Below, piece after piece: positions 55,967-64,000 of a DNA stretch of 64,000 nt; within the stretch, counting starts at the first letter, position 1; every line of letters begins with the position of its first letter. The position numbers and the translations under genes are program-made. The notes under the pieces were generated by a model. The model was not told the DNA's origin, did no database searches, and saw only the letters and a program-made list of their open reading frames with translations. The DNA comes from Streptomyces sp. C10-9-1 (GTDB lineage: Bacteria; Actinomycetota; Actinomycetes; Streptomycetales; Streptomycetaceae): assembly GCF_024497955.1 (NCBI RefSeq), contig NZ_JANHKP010000003.1, positions 1 through 64,000 on the forward strand. The letters run 5' to 3'.

Positions 55967-57961
55967 TCAGGGGATGGGGCGGTGCAGGTTCTCCCGCGAC
56001 GTCGGCCCCGGGGTGGCGTCGGCGATCCAGGCGCCCTCGCCGCTCGGGTCGACGATCCCCTCCTCCAGCCAGGTGTACGTCCCCGACAGCACTCCCCTGA
56101 CCACGGTGCGGTCGAGGTCGTCGGTGTTGGACCAGAGCCGGCCGAAGAGCTCCTCCACCCGCAGCCGGGCCTGGCGGCAGAAGGCGTCCGCGAGCTGGTA
56201 CGCCTCGCGGCCGTGGTCGCCGGACGCCCGCAGGTGCTCGGCGCGCACACAGGCCGCGCTCATCGCGAACAGCTCCGCGCCGATGTCGACGATCCGGCCG
56301 AGGAAGCCCTGCTTGGTCTCCATCCGCCCCTGCCACCGGGACATGGCGTAGAAGGTGGAGCGGGCCAGCTTCCGCGAGGTGCGCTCGACGTACCTGAGGT
56401 GGACGGCGAGGTCGGGGTGGCCGGAGGGGCGGAAGTCCCCGTAGGCGCCGGGCAGCTGCCCCGGACCGGCGACCAGTCTGGGCAGCCAGCGGGCGTAGAA
56501 GGCGGCCGCGTTCGCCCCGGCCCTCGCCTTGGCCCCGACGGGCTTGTCGGGGTCGATGATGTCGCCGGCCACCGAGAGGTGGGCGTCCACGGCCTCCCGG
56601 GCGATCAGCAGGTGCATGATCTCGGTCGAGCCCTCGAAGATGCGGTTGATCCGCAGGTCGCGCAGCAACTGCTCGGCGGAGACGGCCCGCTCGCCGCGCG
56701 CGGCGAGCGACTGCGCGGTCTCGAAGCCCCGGCCGCCGCGGATCTGGACCAGCTCGTCGGCCATCAGCCAGGCCATCTCCGAGCCGTAGAGCTTGGCGAG
56801 GGCGGCCTCGATACGGATGTCGTTGCGGTCCTCGTCGGCCATCTGGGAGGCCAGGTCGACCACGGCCTCCAGGGCGAAGGTGGTGGCGGCGATGAAGGAG
56901 ATCTTGGAGCCCACGGCCTCGTGGCGGGCGACCGGCCGCCCCCACTGCTCGCGCACCGCCGACCACTCACGGGCGATCTTCAGGCACCACTTGCCCGCGC
57001 CGACGCACATCGCGGGCAGCGAGAGCCGGCCCGTGTTGAGCGTGGTGAGGGCGATCCTCAGCCCGGCGCCCTCCGGCCCGATGCGGTCGGCTGCGGGGAC
57101 GCGCACCCGGTGGAAGCGGGTGACGCCGTTCTCCAGACCGCGCAGGCCCATGAAGGCGTTGCGGTTCTCCACCGTGACGCCCTCGCTCGCGGCCTCGACG
57201 ACGAAGGCCGTGATGCCGCCCGGGTGGCCCTCGCTCCGCGGGACCCGGGCCATCACGACGAGCAGGTCCGCGACCACCCCGTTGGTGGTCCACAGCTTGA
57301 CCCCGTCGAGCACGTAGTGGTCCCCGTCGGGTACGGCGGTGGTGGCGAGCCGGGCGGGGTCGGAGCCCACGTCGGGCTCGGTGAGCAGGAAGGCCGAGAT
57401 GTCGTGCCGCGCCAGGCGCGGCAGGAGGCGCTCCTTCTGCTCGTCGGTGCCGAAGAGCTTCAGCGGCTGCGGCACGCCGATGGACTGGTGGGCGGAGAGC
57501 AGGGCGCCGACGGCCGGGCTGACCGAACCGACGAGCGACAGCGCCTTGTTGTAGTAGACCTGGGTCAGGCCGAGACCCCCGTAGCGGGGGTCGATCTTCA
57601 TGCCGAGGGCGCCGAGTTCGCGCAGGCCCTGGACGACCTCGTCGGGGATCAGCGCCTCGCGCTCGATGCGCGCGCCGTCGATCCGCGTCTCGCAGAAGCG
57701 CCGCAGCTTCGACAGGAACTCCTCGCCGCGGCGGACGGCCTCGCCGGTGGGCTGCGGGTGGGGGTGGATCAGGTCGAGGCGGAAGCGCCCCAGGAAGAGC
57801 TCCTTGGCGAAGCTCGGCTTGCGCCACTGCTGTTCGCGCGCCGCCTCGGCGACCTGGCGCGCCTCGCGCTCGGTCACCTTGGGTGCGCTCCCGGAGGCAC
57901 CGGGGGCTGTCCCGGGGACGCCGGAGTCCGTGCCGATCGGCTTGTCGGGTGGGGCGGTCAT
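55967..57961 (-). CDS. Acyl-CoA dehydrogenase, long form (VLCAD-like)
   Basis: 664-residue FAD enzyme for alpha-beta oxidation of acyl-CoA. After an extended N-terminus (1-75) come the three ACAD domains, with LTEPDVGSDPARL and KLWTTNGVVADL in the FAD-binding middle domain. The catalytic glutamate is in RDLRINRIFEGSTEIM (about residue 460). An extra C-terminal helical domain (about 490-664) matches the very-long-chain/ACAD9 layout. ATG at 57959-57961 with GAGG eight bases upstream. No neighbouring beta-oxidation genes indicate a substrate. Confidence 0.9.
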   Translation of the reverse strand: MTAPPDKPIGTDSGVPGTAPGASGSAPKVTEREARQVAEAAREQQWRKPSFAKELFLGRFRLDLIHPHPQPTGEAVRRGEEFLSKLRRFCETRIDGARIEREALIPDEVVQGLRELGALGMKIDPRYGGLGLTQVYYNKALSLVGSVSPAVGALLSAHQSIGVPQPLKLFGTDEQKERLLPRLARHDISAFLLTEPDVGSDPARLATTAVPDGDHYVLDGVKLWTTNGVVADLLVVMARVPRSEGHPGGITAFVVEAASEGVTVENRNAFMGLRGLENGVTRFHRVRVPAADRIGPEGAGLRIALTTLNTGRLSLPAMCVGAGKWCLKIAREWSAVREQWGRPVARHEAVGSKISFIAATTFALEAVVDLASQMADEDRNDIRIEAALAKLYGSEMAWLMADELVQIRGGRGFETAQSLAARGERAVSAEQLLRDLRINRIFEGSTEIMHLLIAREAVDAHLSVAGDIIDPDKPVGAKARAGANAAAFYARWLPRLVAGPGQLPGAYGDFRPSGHPDLAVHLRYVERTSRKLARSTFYAMSRWQGRMETKQGFLGRIVDIGAELFAMSAACVRAEHLRASGDHGREAYQLADAFCRQARLRVEELFGRLWSNTDDLDRTVVRGVLSGTYTWLEEGIVDPSGEGAWIADATPGPTSRENLHRPIP

Positions 57962-58107
57962 GAGGCTCACCTCGCCGCGAGTCGGGGACGTGACCGGACG
58001 GGGTACCGGTCGGTCGCTACTCGTTCCTCGTACCCGATATCGCGGACGGCCACCAGCCCGGTGGCGCACCGGCGGTACGCCGGAGGCCGGTACCGGCCGA
58101 TCGGGTG

Positions 58108-58422
58108 TCAGACGCCGGCCCGGTCCACCAGGTGCCCCAGGCGCTCGCGGAGGGCGGCCGGGGCGTCGGGGCGGAGGGTGCGGAGCGCCACCATGGCCGT
58201 CACGATCACGTCGCAGAGTTCCCGCTCCACGTCCTCCCAGCCGTGTGAGGCGCCCTTGCGGGGATTGGCGCCCAGCGCGCCGTGGAGCGCCTCGGCGACC
58301 TCTCCGAACTCCTCCCCGATCTTCAGCACGCGCAGCAGACGGATGTCACCGGAGGCCGCGGGGGCCGCCTCCGCGTCCAGCCAGCGGCGCAGCCGCTCCA
58401 CGTGGTCCCACACCTCGTCCAT
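58108..58422 (-). CDS. MazG-like nucleotide pyrophosphohydrolase family protein
   Basis: 104-residue all-alpha protein with the metal-binding pattern of the MazG/dUTPase-2 superfamily: KIGEEFGEVAEAL on one helix and ERELCDVIVTAMVAL on another (EExxE...ExxD). Such proteins hydrolyse NTPs or dNTPs to monophosphates and pyrophosphate; the substrate here is unknown. ATG at 58420-58422 with GAGGAGG seven bases upstream. A longer open frame upstream is unlikely. Confidence 0.85.
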   Translation of the reverse strand: MDEVWDHVERLRRWLDAEAAPAASGDIRLLRVLKIGEEFGEVAEALHGALGANPRKGASHGWEDVERELCDVIVTAMVALRTLRPDAPAALRERLGHLVDRAGV

Positions 58423-58557
58423 CGGGCCCTCCTCGGCGGCGTCCGCCCGCGTCCCGCGGGCGGGGCGGAGGGCCAGCATCCCGCACGGGCGGGGCGCCCG
58501 GGGGCGGTGCGTCACCCCCGGGCGACGGCCGCATCCGGGTCCGGCCCCGCACGCGGG

Positions 58558-58590
58558 CGGCCGGAGCCCCCGCACAGTGGGCTCCGGCCG
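58558..58590 (-). terminator. Terminator after the aldehyde dehydrogenase gene
   Basis: Perfect 12-bp stem CGGCCGGAGCCC (58558-58569) and GGGCTCCGGCCG (58579-58590), 28 bases past the stop at 58619. Confidence 0.75.
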
Positions 58591-58618
58591 CGGTCTCACG
58601 ATGCCTTCCGGCGGTGGT

Positions 58619-60064
58619 TCAGAGGGCCAGGCCGGTCAGGACGAGCACGCGCTCGTAGGTGTAGTCGTCCATCGCGTAGGCCACGCCCTCACGGCCGACG
58701 CCGGACTGCTTGGCACCGCCGTAGGGCATCTGGTCCGCGCGGTAGGAGGGGACGTCGCCGATGATCACGCCGCCGACCTCCAGCGCACGGTGGGCGCGGA
58801 AGGCGGTCCGGACGTCGTGGGTGAACACACCCGCCTGGAGGCCGTACTTGGAGTCGTTGACGGCGGCGAATGCCTCCGCCTCGCCGTCGACCCGGGTGAC
58901 GCTGAGCACCGGGCCGAAGACCTCCTCGCAGGCCAGGGTGGAGTCGGCGGGCAGGTCGGTGAGGACGGTGGGGGCGTAGGAGGCGCCCTCGCGCTTGCCT
59001 CCGGTCAGGAGCCGTGCGCCGCCGCGGACGGCCTCGTCCACCCAGCTCTCCACGCGCCGGGCCGCGTCCTCGCTGACGAGCGGGCCGACGTCGGTGGCGT
59101 CCTCGGAGGGGTCGCCGGTGACCTGGGACTCGACGGCGGCGACGATCTTCGGCAGCAGGCGGTCGTAGACGCTTGCGTCGGCGATCACCCGCTGCACGGA
59201 GATGCAGGACTGGCCGCCCTGGTAGTTGGAGAAGGTCGCGATGCGGGAGGCCGCCCAGTCCAGGTCGGACTCGCTCGCCCAGTCGGAGAGGACGACGGCG
59301 GCGCCGTTGCCGCCGAGCTCCAGGGTGCAGTGCTTGCGCGGCACCGAGTCCATGATCGCGTAGCCCACCGGGCCGGAACCGGTGAAGGAGATCACCGGGA
59401 GCCGCTCGTCCTGCACCAGGGCGGGCATGCGGTCGTTGGGCACCGTCAGCACCGACCAGGAGCCGGCGGGCAGCTCGGTCTCGGCCAGCAGTTCACCGAG
59501 GACCAGCGCCGACAGCGGCGTGGCCGGGGCGGGCTTGAGGATGATCGGCGCGCCGACGGCGATGGCCGGGGCGACCTTGTGGGCGCTGAGGTTCAGCGGG
59601 AAGTTGAAGGGGGCGATCCCGAGGACCACGCCCTTGGGCACCCGGCGGGTGAGCGCCAGGCGGCCCTGGCCGCCGGCGTCGGTGTCGAGGCGCTGGGCCT
59701 CGCCGCCGTTGAAGCGGCGGGCCTCCTCGGCGGCGAAGCGGAAGACCGAGACGGCCCGGCCGACCTCGCCGCGGGCCCACTTGACCGGCTTGCCGTTCTC
59801 GGCGGAGATCAGACGGGCGATCTCCTCCGTGCGCTCGGCCAGGCGCCTGGAGACGTGGTCGAGGGCGGCGGCGCGCACATGGGCGGGCGTGGCGGCGAAC
59901 TCGTCCACGGCGGCGTGTGCGGCGGCCACCGCCTCCTCGACCTGTGCCTCGGTCGGCACGGAGACGCTGCCGACGAGGCGGCCGTCCCAGGGGGAGGTGA
60001 CGTCGAAGGCGGTCTCGCCGGTGGCCTGGCGGCCGGCGAGCCAGAAGGCGTGGGTGGAAGTCAT
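58619..60064 (-). CDS. NAD(P)-dependent aldehyde dehydrogenase
   Basis: 481-residue ALDH. Substrate/cofactor landmarks are Asn154 in FNFP, the general base Glu249 in LELGG, and the nucleophile Cys287 in GGQSC. Cofactor loop SFTGSGPVG is intact. The exact aldehyde is not determined; similarity is to glyceraldehyde-3-phosphate/phosphonoacetaldehyde-type ALDHs. Its ATG (60062-60064) overlaps the stop of the upstream exporter gene as ATGA, so the pair is coupled. A PucR-type regulator lies upstream of both. Confidence 0.92.
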   Translation of the reverse strand: MTSTHAFWLAGRQATGETAFDVTSPWDGRLVGSVSVPTEAQVEEAVAAAHAAVDEFAATPAHVRAAALDHVSRRLAERTEEIARLISAENGKPVKWARGEVGRAVSVFRFAAEEARRFNGGEAQRLDTDAGGQGRLALTRRVPKGVVLGIAPFNFPLNLSAHKVAPAIAVGAPIILKPAPATPLSALVLGELLAETELPAGSWSVLTVPNDRMPALVQDERLPVISFTGSGPVGYAIMDSVPRKHCTLELGGNGAAVVLSDWASESDLDWAASRIATFSNYQGGQSCISVQRVIADASVYDRLLPKIVAAVESQVTGDPSEDATDVGPLVSEDAARRVESWVDEAVRGGARLLTGGKREGASYAPTVLTDLPADSTLACEEVFGPVLSVTRVDGEAEAFAAVNDSKYGLQAGVFTHDVRTAFRAHRALEVGGVIIGDVPSYRADQMPYGGAKQSGVGREGVAYAMDDYTYERVLVLTGLAL

Positions 60065-61209
60065 CGTGCGGGTCCCGGCCCTTCCGAAGGAGTGGGGGTT
60101 GCTGCTTCTGTGGACACGGTAGGGCCGCGACCGGCTCCGGTCGTTTGTCCGCCGTGGAGTGGTGCGCCGTCCGCACTGGACCATTCGGCGGGTGCGGACA
60201 GGGGCGCCGCCCCCGCCGGAGGTTCCGTCCGCGGCGGGCCGCCGCGCCGCTCGGTGCTGACGATGAGGCACACACCCGTCACGACCACCGCACCGCCGAG
60301 GAGGACGGGCCAGGTCAGCGCCTCTCCGAGGACCAGCGCACCCAGGAGCACGGCGACCACGGGATTGACGTAGGCGTAGGTCGCCACCAGGGACAGCGGT
60401 GCCGTGTGCAGGAGCCAGGCATAGGCGGTGAAGGCGATCAGCGAGCCGAACACGACGAGGAAGGCGAAGGCGCTCCAGGACCGGGCCGAGACCTCGCCGA
60501 GGGAGAAGCCGCGGTGCTCGCCGCGCAGCAGCGCCACCGCGGCGCAGCCGAGTCCGCCCGCGACCATCTCGTAGGCGCTGGCGGCGAAGGGGTCGGAGGG
60601 CATCGGTATGCGGGACGAGGAGAACGAGCCCACCGCCCACAGCGCGGTGGCGGCGACCACGGTGAGCACGCCCGCGATGTGGACCGCGCCGCTGAGGCCG
60701 GGCAGGGTGAGCGCGGCGAGGCCCGCCAGCCCGAGGGCCACCCCGGCGTAGGCGCCGCGTCCGGGCCGGTCGCCGGACGCGCGGCGCAGCAGGACCACCC
60801 AGGCGGGGACGACGGCGATCAGGAGGGCGGTCAGTCCGGAGGGGACGGTCGTCTCGGCGAGGACGACGAGTCCGTTGCCGCCGAGGAGCAGCAGCAGGCC
60901 GACGACGGCCGCACCGGCCAGCTGCCGGGGAGCGGCCCGCAGGGCTCCCGGCCCCCGGCGCCAGGCGACGAGGCCCGCGAGGACCAGGCCCGCGACGACG
61001 AAGCGGCCCGCCGCCGACAGGAACGGGGGCATCGTCTCCACGACGATCTTGATGCCGAGGTAGGTCGAGCCCCAGACCACGTAGACGATGGCCAGGGCGA
61101 TCCACACGGCGCCCCCGGTACGGCGGCGCGGTGCGCCGGGGGGCGGCGCCGTGGCCGTGCGCGAGGACGGACGGCGGGAGGCGGCAGGCTCTGCCGCGGG
61201 GCTTGTCAT
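60061..61209 (-). CDS. EamA/DMT family exporter
   Basis: 382-residue drug/metabolite transporter. Ten predicted membrane helices form two EamA repeats (about 35-165 and 180-310; YVVWGSTYLGIKIV in the first, AYVNPVVAVLLGALVLGE in the second). A hydrophilic Pro/Ser/Gly tail of about 50 residues follows. ATG at 61207-61209 has no Shine-Dalgarno but lies 7 nt after a TAGTCT -10 box, indicating a leaderless mRNA. It is cotranscribed with the aldehyde dehydrogenase gene. Confidence 0.9.
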   Translation of the reverse strand: MTSPAAEPAASRRPSSRTATAPPPGAPRRRTGGAVWIALAIVYVVWGSTYLGIKIVVETMPPFLSAAGRFVVAGLVLAGLVAWRRGPGALRAAPRQLAGAAVVGLLLLLGGNGLVVLAETTVPSGLTALLIAVVPAWVVLLRRASGDRPGRGAYAGVALGLAGLAALTLPGLSGAVHIAGVLTVVAATALWAVGSFSSSRIPMPSDPFAASAYEMVAGGLGCAAVALLRGEHRGFSLGEVSARSWSAFAFLVVFGSLIAFTAYAWLLHTAPLSLVATYAYVNPVVAVLLGALVLGEALTWPVLLGGAVVVTGVCLIVSTERRGGPPRTEPPAGAAPLSAPAEWSSADGAPLHGGQTTGAGRGPTVSTEAATPTPSEGPGPAR

Positions 61210-61216
61210 GACCAGG

Positions 61217-61245
61217 AGACTAGGATCCGAAGCCTCAAACGCCAA
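61217..61245 (-). promoter_or_regulatory. Leaderless promoter for the EamA-ALDH operon
   Basis: Minus-strand -35 TTGGCG (61240-61245), 17-nt spacer, -10 TAGTCT (61217-61222), then 7 nt to the ATG. All spacings fit a vegetative leaderless promoter. Confidence 0.7.
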
Positions 61246-61249
61246 GAAA

Positions 61250-61269
61250 TCTGCCCGAGTTCGGGCAGA
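61250..61269. promoter_or_regulatory. Palindromic operator candidate upstream of the EamA-ALDH promoter
   Basis: TCTGCCCGA GT TCGGGCAGA, arms of 9 bp around a 2-bp centre. It begins 5 bp upstream of the -35 box. The tiny loop rules out a terminator, and the position fits a dimeric regulator. The adjacent PucR-family gene is the obvious candidate; an Lrp-type protein encoded elsewhere is possible. Confidence 0.6.
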
Positions 61270-61429
61270 AATCGCGCGTTCACTGCCCCGGGAGGCCATG
61301 GGCCGGCGATCCCGACCCGTCCGGCCTCGCCCCGTGGGACGGACGCCCCACGGCCGGCGCGGCGCCGGGCGGGCGGCCGCCGGTGCCCGCCGGGCGGGGC
61401 CGGGGCGGCGGACGCGGACCGGGGGCGCG

Positions 61430-61454
61430 CGCTCCCGGCCCGGGACCGGGAGCG
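61430..61454 (-). terminator. Possible terminator of the PucR-type regulator gene
   Basis: 9-bp stem CGCTCCCGG (61430-61438) and CCGGGAGCG (61446-61454), just before the stop at 61460. The remaining 180 bp to the palindrome at 61250 show no other feature. Confidence 0.5.
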
Positions 61455-61459
61455 GGGTG

Positions 61460-63034
61460 TCAGCGGCCCTCGCGCCGCTCGCCCGCCGTCTTCAGCGCGA
61501 GCCAGAGCTCCATGCGCACGTCCGGGTCGTCCAGGGAGCGGCCGAGGATCTCCTCCACCCTGCGCATCCGGTAGCGCAGGGTGTGCCGGTGCACCCCCAG
61601 GTCCGCGGCGGCGGCGTCCCACTGGCCGTGGTGCGCCAGCCAGGCGCGCAGCGAGGCGACGAGGTCCCCCCGTCCCGTGGCGTCGTGCTCGCGCAGTGCG
61701 CGCAGCGTCCCGTCGGCGAAGGCCCGGACCGCGTCGTCCGCGAGCAGGGACACGATCGACCCGGCCGCGAGCTCCTCGTGCTCCACCAGCGCCCGGCCCC
61801 GCCGCCTGGCCACGGACAGGGCCTGCTCCGCCTGCCGGTAGGCGGCGGCCGCGGCACTGGGACCCGCCGGGGCGGAGAGACCGACGACCACACCCGCCTC
61901 CTCGGCCTCCCGGTCGCCGTGGGCCCCGGCGCAGTGGGCGACGACCTCGCCGCCTTCCGGGGCCAGGACCACCATCCGGTCGTCGAGGTCGGGCACCGCG
62001 AGCACGGCCTCGCCCGCCCGGGCGGCCGCCGCCTCCACGGCCTCGGCGAAGGCCGCCGGGGGACGCCGCGGCTCGCGGCCGGAGGGATCCCCGGCCGGCT
62101 CGGCCAGCAGCAGCCGGAAGGGGGCGTCGAGCAACCCGCCGTAGAGGTCTCCGGCGACGGCGCGGGCGTGCTCGGACTGGCCGGCCAGCAGCATCCGCAG
62201 CACCGCGGTGCCCAGCCGCTGCTCCGCCGCCTGGAGGGTGCGCGAGCGGGCCGTCGCCAGGGTGAGCAGGGCGACCGCCGAGTGCACCGCGTAGCGCTCG
62301 GCGGTGCCCAGCGGCGCCGCCGTCCCCACGGCAAGGGCCCCACGCACCCTGCGCCCGGTTCCGAGGGACTGGAGTTCCACCCGGTCCTCGCCCGTGTCCG
62401 CGCCGACGACCGCGCTTGCGGGGGCGGTGCGCTCGCGCAGCCGGGCGACGTCGCCCGCATACCGGCCGGCCCGGCGGGCGGCCCAGTCGGGAGCGGCGGC
62501 GACGACGGCGCCGGAGGCGTCGTACAGGGCCGCCCAGCCGTCGATATGGGCGGCGAGCCGCGCCACGATGCCGTCCGGGCCCTCTGCGAGCGCGGCCCGG
62601 GTCATCTCCCGCTGCACCTCGAACCCCGCCGTGACCGCACGGTACGTCTCGGCGGCGATGGCCGCGGAGACCGCCTTGGCGATGGCCAGGAAGGGGGTGC
62701 GGCGCGGGACCGCCAGCAGCGGCAGCCCTTCGGCCTCGGCCGCCTCCACCAGCGCCTCGGGCACGTCCTCGTAGAAGACGCCCACCGCGAAGCCCAGGCC
62801 CACGACGCCGGCGCCGACCAGGCGGCGCACGTAGCGGCGCATGGCCTCGCGGTCCTCGGCGTCCAGGTTCATGGCGGTGACCAGCAGCAGCTCCCCGCCC
62901 TCCATGTACGGCACGGGGTCGGCGAGCTCGCTGACATGCGCCCAGCGCACGGGGGTGTCCAGCCGGTCCTGGCCGGCGCGCACGGCGAGCTTGAGCGCCG
63001 AGTGCTGGACGAGCGAGGCGAGTGTGGGCGGCAT
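61460..63034 (-). CDS. PucR family transcriptional regulator
   Basis: 524-residue regulator. The N-terminal PucR ligand-sensing domain (about 5-130, with VRWAHVSELADPVPYMEGGELLL) is followed by a GGDEF-like linker region (about 270-400) and a C-terminal PucR helix-turn-helix (about 455-515, AAADLGVHRHTLRYRMRRVEEI). Such proteins are usually activators responding to small metabolites. ATG at 63032-63034 (MPPTLASLVQH). Same strand, directly upstream of the EamA-ALDH operon, which it probably controls. Confidence 0.9.
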   Translation of the reverse strand: MPPTLASLVQHSALKLAVRAGQDRLDTPVRWAHVSELADPVPYMEGGELLLVTAMNLDAEDREAMRRYVRRLVGAGVVGLGFAVGVFYEDVPEALVEAAEAEGLPLLAVPRRTPFLAIAKAVSAAIAAETYRAVTAGFEVQREMTRAALAEGPDGIVARLAAHIDGWAALYDASGAVVAAAPDWAARRAGRYAGDVARLRERTAPASAVVGADTGEDRVELQSLGTGRRVRGALAVGTAAPLGTAERYAVHSAVALLTLATARSRTLQAAEQRLGTAVLRMLLAGQSEHARAVAGDLYGGLLDAPFRLLLAEPAGDPSGREPRRPPAAFAEAVEAAAARAGEAVLAVPDLDDRMVVLAPEGGEVVAHCAGAHGDREAEEAGVVVGLSAPAGPSAAAAAYRQAEQALSVARRRGRALVEHEELAAGSIVSLLADDAVRAFADGTLRALREHDATGRGDLVASLRAWLAHHGQWDAAAADLGVHRHTLRYRMRRVEEILGRSLDDPDVRMELWLALKTAGERREGR

Positions 63035-63121
63035 GGACCGGGGGCCCTTCGAACGGGAGCACGGGATTGCGCCGTCCCGTATGAACGGCTCGGCTCGATT
63101 CTGCCAGGGTGTCGCACTCCC

Positions 63122-63140
63122 GCCCCCGCTCGGCGGGGGC
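63122..63140 (-). terminator. Possible terminator of the right-edge ATPase gene
   Basis: 8-bp stem GCCCCCGC (63122-63129) and GCGGGGGC (63133-63140), loop of 3, 26 bases past the stop at 63166. Confidence 0.5.
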
Positions 63141-63165
63141 CCGGGGCGGGAGGCGGCGGGGCGCC

Positions 63166-64000
63166 TCAGGTGCGCAGGTCGACCAGGAGCGGTGGCGCGT
63201 GCTCTCCCGCGACGCTGGCGAGCGAGAGCACCGCGTGCCCGGCGGGCACCGCGTGGGCCAGGTCCGAGGCGGACCAGCGCGCCCGCTCCACCTCGCGGAC
63301 GGTGACCGCCTGCGCGGTGACGGCCTTGCCGGTGACCAGGCGGCGCATCGTGTGCAGCGCCTTGGTCAGGGGCTCGTCCACGACGATCTGGCGGTCGGTG
63401 ACATCCCGCGTCTGCACCCACTCGGTGCCCCAGGTGTCGGCGAAGCGGCCGCCGTCCCAGGGGGCGAGCCCCGCGAAGGCCATCCGGCAGCCGACCGCGC
63501 CGAGCAGCGGCCCGCGCAGCGGCTCGGGCACGTCCTCCAGGGAGCGCAGCGCCAGCACCACGCCCGCGTTGGCCCCGCGCAGCCGCTGGAGCGCGCGGAC
63601 CGACTCGGCGGTCACGGTGGAGGAGGCGTCGTCCAGGACGAGGCAGGCGAAGAGCGAGCGGTCCTCCCGGCCGAGGACGGCCTCGGTGAACTGGGCCAGC
63701 ACCAGGCGCGCGATGATCCGGGACGCCTCCGCGTGGCCCCGCTCGGGGAGGTCGACGCGCACCCGCAGGGGGTGCTCCACGGCCCGGAGGGAGAACGGCC
63801 GGCCGCCGCCGTCGGTGCGGAAGGAGCCGGCGAAGGCCGGGCGGTCGAGGAAGGCGATGCGCTCCGCCAGCAGGACGCCGATGTCGTCCGCGCGGGCCGA
63901 CTGGCGCTCGCGGGCGTCCAGCTCGCGCAGCTGGGCGGCCTCGCCCGCGGCCTGGAGCGCGGTGCGCAGCTCCCGGAGCGCGGCCGGGGCTCCGCCCAGC
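63166..64000 (-). CDS. P-loop ATPase, C-terminal part (cut by window edge)
   Basis: The last 277 codons of a larger gene. The frame is open without a stop to base 64000, so no start is in view. A coiled-coil-like Arg/Glu/Ala-rich segment at the visible N-terminal end precedes a RecA/VirB4-TraD-like ATPase portion. That portion has a Walker-B-like FACLVLDDASSTVT and the sensor strand NAGVVLALRSLEDV. The C-terminal RDVTDRQIVVDEP... to LLVDLRT matches, from memory, Streptomyces proteins annotated only as ATP/GTP-binding. Walker A lies outside the window. Confidence 0.65.
   Translation of the reverse strand, partial: LGGAPAALRELRTALQAAGEAAQLRELDARERQSARADDIGVLLAERIAFLDRPAFAGSFRTDGGGRPFSLRAVEHPLRVRVDLPERGHAEASRIIARLVLAQFTEAVLGREDRSLFACLVLDDASSTVTAESVRALQRLRGANAGVVLALRSLEDVPEPLRGPLLGAVGCRMAFAGLAPWDGGRFADTWGTEWVQTRDVTDRQIVVDEPLTKALHTMRRLVTGKAVTAQAVTVREVERARWSASDLAHAVPAGHAVLSLASVAGEHAPPLLVDLRT

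Noticed and set aside
55700..60373. 1557-codon open frame opposite the acyl-CoA dehydrogenase to aldehyde dehydrogenase genes
   Set aside because: It crosses terminators and gene boundaries and its translation is low-complexity; an artefact of GC bias.

Overview
The window looks like a Streptomyces chromosome core region. It is very GC-rich with strong codon-position bias, uses many GTG and some TTG starts, and contains actinobacterial markers: a type VII (ESX) secretion locus, a BldB/DUF397 protein, a flavin-dependent ThyX, and an IF-2 with a long Gly/Pro/Arg-rich N-terminus. The gene order (rnj-dapA-thyX ... dapB-M16 peptidase-pnp-rpsO ... ESX ... ribF-truB-rbfA-ylxP-infB-ylxR-nusA-rimP ... 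proS ... ispG-rseP-dxr) is, from memory, the conserved Streptomyces order. No insertion sequence, prophage, tRNA or CRISPR array was found.

Layout. 1-218: probable leader of an rRNA operon running off the left edge, plus the rnj terminator. 219-6424: RNA decay (RNase J), lysine/peptidoglycan precursors (dapA, dapB), dTMP synthesis (thyX) and small membrane proteins. 6471-10754: M16 peptidase, pnp and rpsO, with a strong hairpin between rpsO and pnp. 10911-26888: ESX locus with eccD, eccC, two WXG100 substrates and a small leader gene, mycosin, eccB, eccE, an ESX-linked unknown, bldB, and a proline-rich MinD/ParA-type ATPase. 27090-32960: five-gene dipeptide/oligopeptide ABC importer operon. 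33060-44620: the ribosome/translation cluster, interrupted by a 1172-residue protein combining a dead trypsin fold with a NACHT-like NTPase. 44870-46901: Tat/lipoprotein candidate, ferritin-like protein and an APH-family pseudokinase. 47002-54386: proS, two GNATs and the MEP-pathway group ispG, rseP, dxr. 54526-58422: a divergent EPSP synthase, a long acyl-CoA dehydrogenase and a MazG-like protein. 58619-63034: PucR regulator followed by an EamA exporter-aldehyde dehydrogenase operon with a leaderless promoter and an adjacent palindrome. 63166-64000: C-terminal part of a P-loop ATPase cut by the right edge.

How the parts work together. The ESX genes form one machine: EccB/C/D/E is the membrane channel and motor, MycP the protease, EsxA/EsxB the substrates, and the MinD-like protein a probable accessory. 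BldB sits inside this locus, so a developmental regulator and the secretion system share a neighbourhood. The translation cluster makes initiation and ribosome-maturation factors. Very long perfect hairpins close three convergent gene pairs. The best leads for undescribed biology are the pseudo-trypsin/NACHT-like gene fused by overlap to ribF, the pseudokinase with its ferritin-like partners, the small esx leader gene and ESX-linked unknown, and the EPSP synthase with an altered active-site loop. All assignments come from reading the sequence; no database search was run.
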